64,000 nt of DNA. Source: Myxococcales bacterium UBA1660 (GTDB lineage Bacteria > Myxococcota_A > Polyangia > Polyangiales > Houyiibacteriaceae). Location: the NCBI GenBank assembly GCA_002320815.1, contig DCLA01000005.1, forward strand, positions 86,204 through 150,203. The letters run 5' to 3'. Position 1 is the stretch's first letter. Every line of letters begins with the position of its first letter. The notes beneath the pieces are model-generated. The model was not told the DNA's origin and searched no databases. It saw nothing but the letters and a program-made list of their open reading frames with translations. Of the stretch, positions 63,809 to 64,000 are shown one piece after another. The position numbers and the translations under genes are program-made.

Positions 63809-64000
63809 GTGTCGGACGACGAGTGGGAAGAGGCGTTGCCTTCGTTCGAGAAGGATGCCGCGGGGGCGCTGAGCGCAGAACATCGCGAGGTGTCCGAGCG
63901 CGCGCTGCGCAACGCCGACGAGGGCACGGCCTTCGGCGGGGTCCAGCGGGGCGCCCAGCACTGTTCCCACGGCTCACACGGGTCCCACGGCAGCCACGGC
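63809..64000 (+). CDS. Partial gene with His-rich SHG repeats (runs off the right edge)
   Basis: From GTG 63809 an open frame gives 64 residues: an acidic start (SDDEWEEALPSFEKDAAG), a helix, then GGVQRGAQHC followed by four SHG tripeptides. The His/Gly tract could bind metal. The rest lies beyond the window; family unknown. It is divergent from the sterol operon. The start is a choice, with TTG 63791 in frame. Confidence 0.45.
   Translation, partial: MSDDEWEEALPSFEKDAAGALSAEHREVSERALRNADEGTAFGGVQRGAQHCSHGSHGSHGSHG

Overview
The window is about 64 kb of very GC-rich (roughly 70% or more), densely coded bacterial DNA. Its gene content points to a myxobacterium-like member of the Myxococcota, perhaps near Sandaracinaceae or Polyangiales. 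The pointers are MopE-type Asp/Cys repeats, AgmX/PglI-type C-terminal domains, many lipoproteins with Asp-rich linkers, a Ser/Thr kinase with an outer sensor domain, a PAS hybrid kinase, and several GTG or TTG starts. The taxonomic placement is inference; there is no rRNA gene in the window.

Layout. 1-13.5 kb: a partial ECF sigma factor, a YjbQ protein, a hotdog-fold protein, a SGNH hydrolase-like lipoprotein, NUDIX, RlmKL, RecQ, an ABC-F ATPase, a phosphate transporter with its DUF47 partner, and a lectin-like lipoprotein. 13.9-24.9 kb: a tightly overlapped ten-gene minus-strand operon. It runs polyprenyl diphosphate synthase, HMG-CoA reductase, menG, menF, menD, menH, menA, menC, menE and an unknown gene, so it makes both the isoprenoid tail and the naphthoquinone head of menaquinone. 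It is preceded by a sigma70-like promoter and a perfect 13-bp inverted repeat. 25-45 kb: mixed housekeeping and envelope genes (ilvD, a Ser/Thr kinase with a secreted relative of its sensor domain, sulfotransferase, Kelch lipoprotein, esterase lipoprotein, DsbD with a redoxin lipoprotein, di-haem cytochrome c). 45-52 kb: a DEAD-box helicase, an unknown membrane protein, a Cys-rich lipoprotein, a hybrid histidine kinase and an AgmX-like protein. 52.2-53.5 kb: a small stretch of atypical, lower-GC composition with two unknown genes.

53.5-63.5 kb is the highlight: a single minus-strand operon that reads as a bacterial sterol pathway. In order of transcription it holds (1) a 1034-residue fusion of a squalene monooxygenase, an alpha-helical middle region and a squalene synthase; (2) a 3beta-HSD/SdmB-like reductase; (3) a 43-codon small ORF built from repeated DNA; (4) a Rieske oxygenase like SdmA (sterol C-4 demethylation); (5) a second class II HMG-CoA reductase; (6) an oxidosqualene cyclase with the DCTAE motif; and (7) a sterol C-24 methyltransferase with all the Erg6 signature regions. 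Together these would take HMG-CoA and farnesyl diphosphate to a cyclised, C-4-demethylated, side-chain-methylated sterol. CYP51 and the later reductases are not in the window.

Two copies of a 68-bp repeat with a hairpin lie inside this operon. One encodes the C-terminal tail of the fusion protein; the other encodes most of the small ORF, which is flanked by a 33-39 bp duplication of the start of the Rieske gene. This looks like an inserted, protein-coding repeat element.
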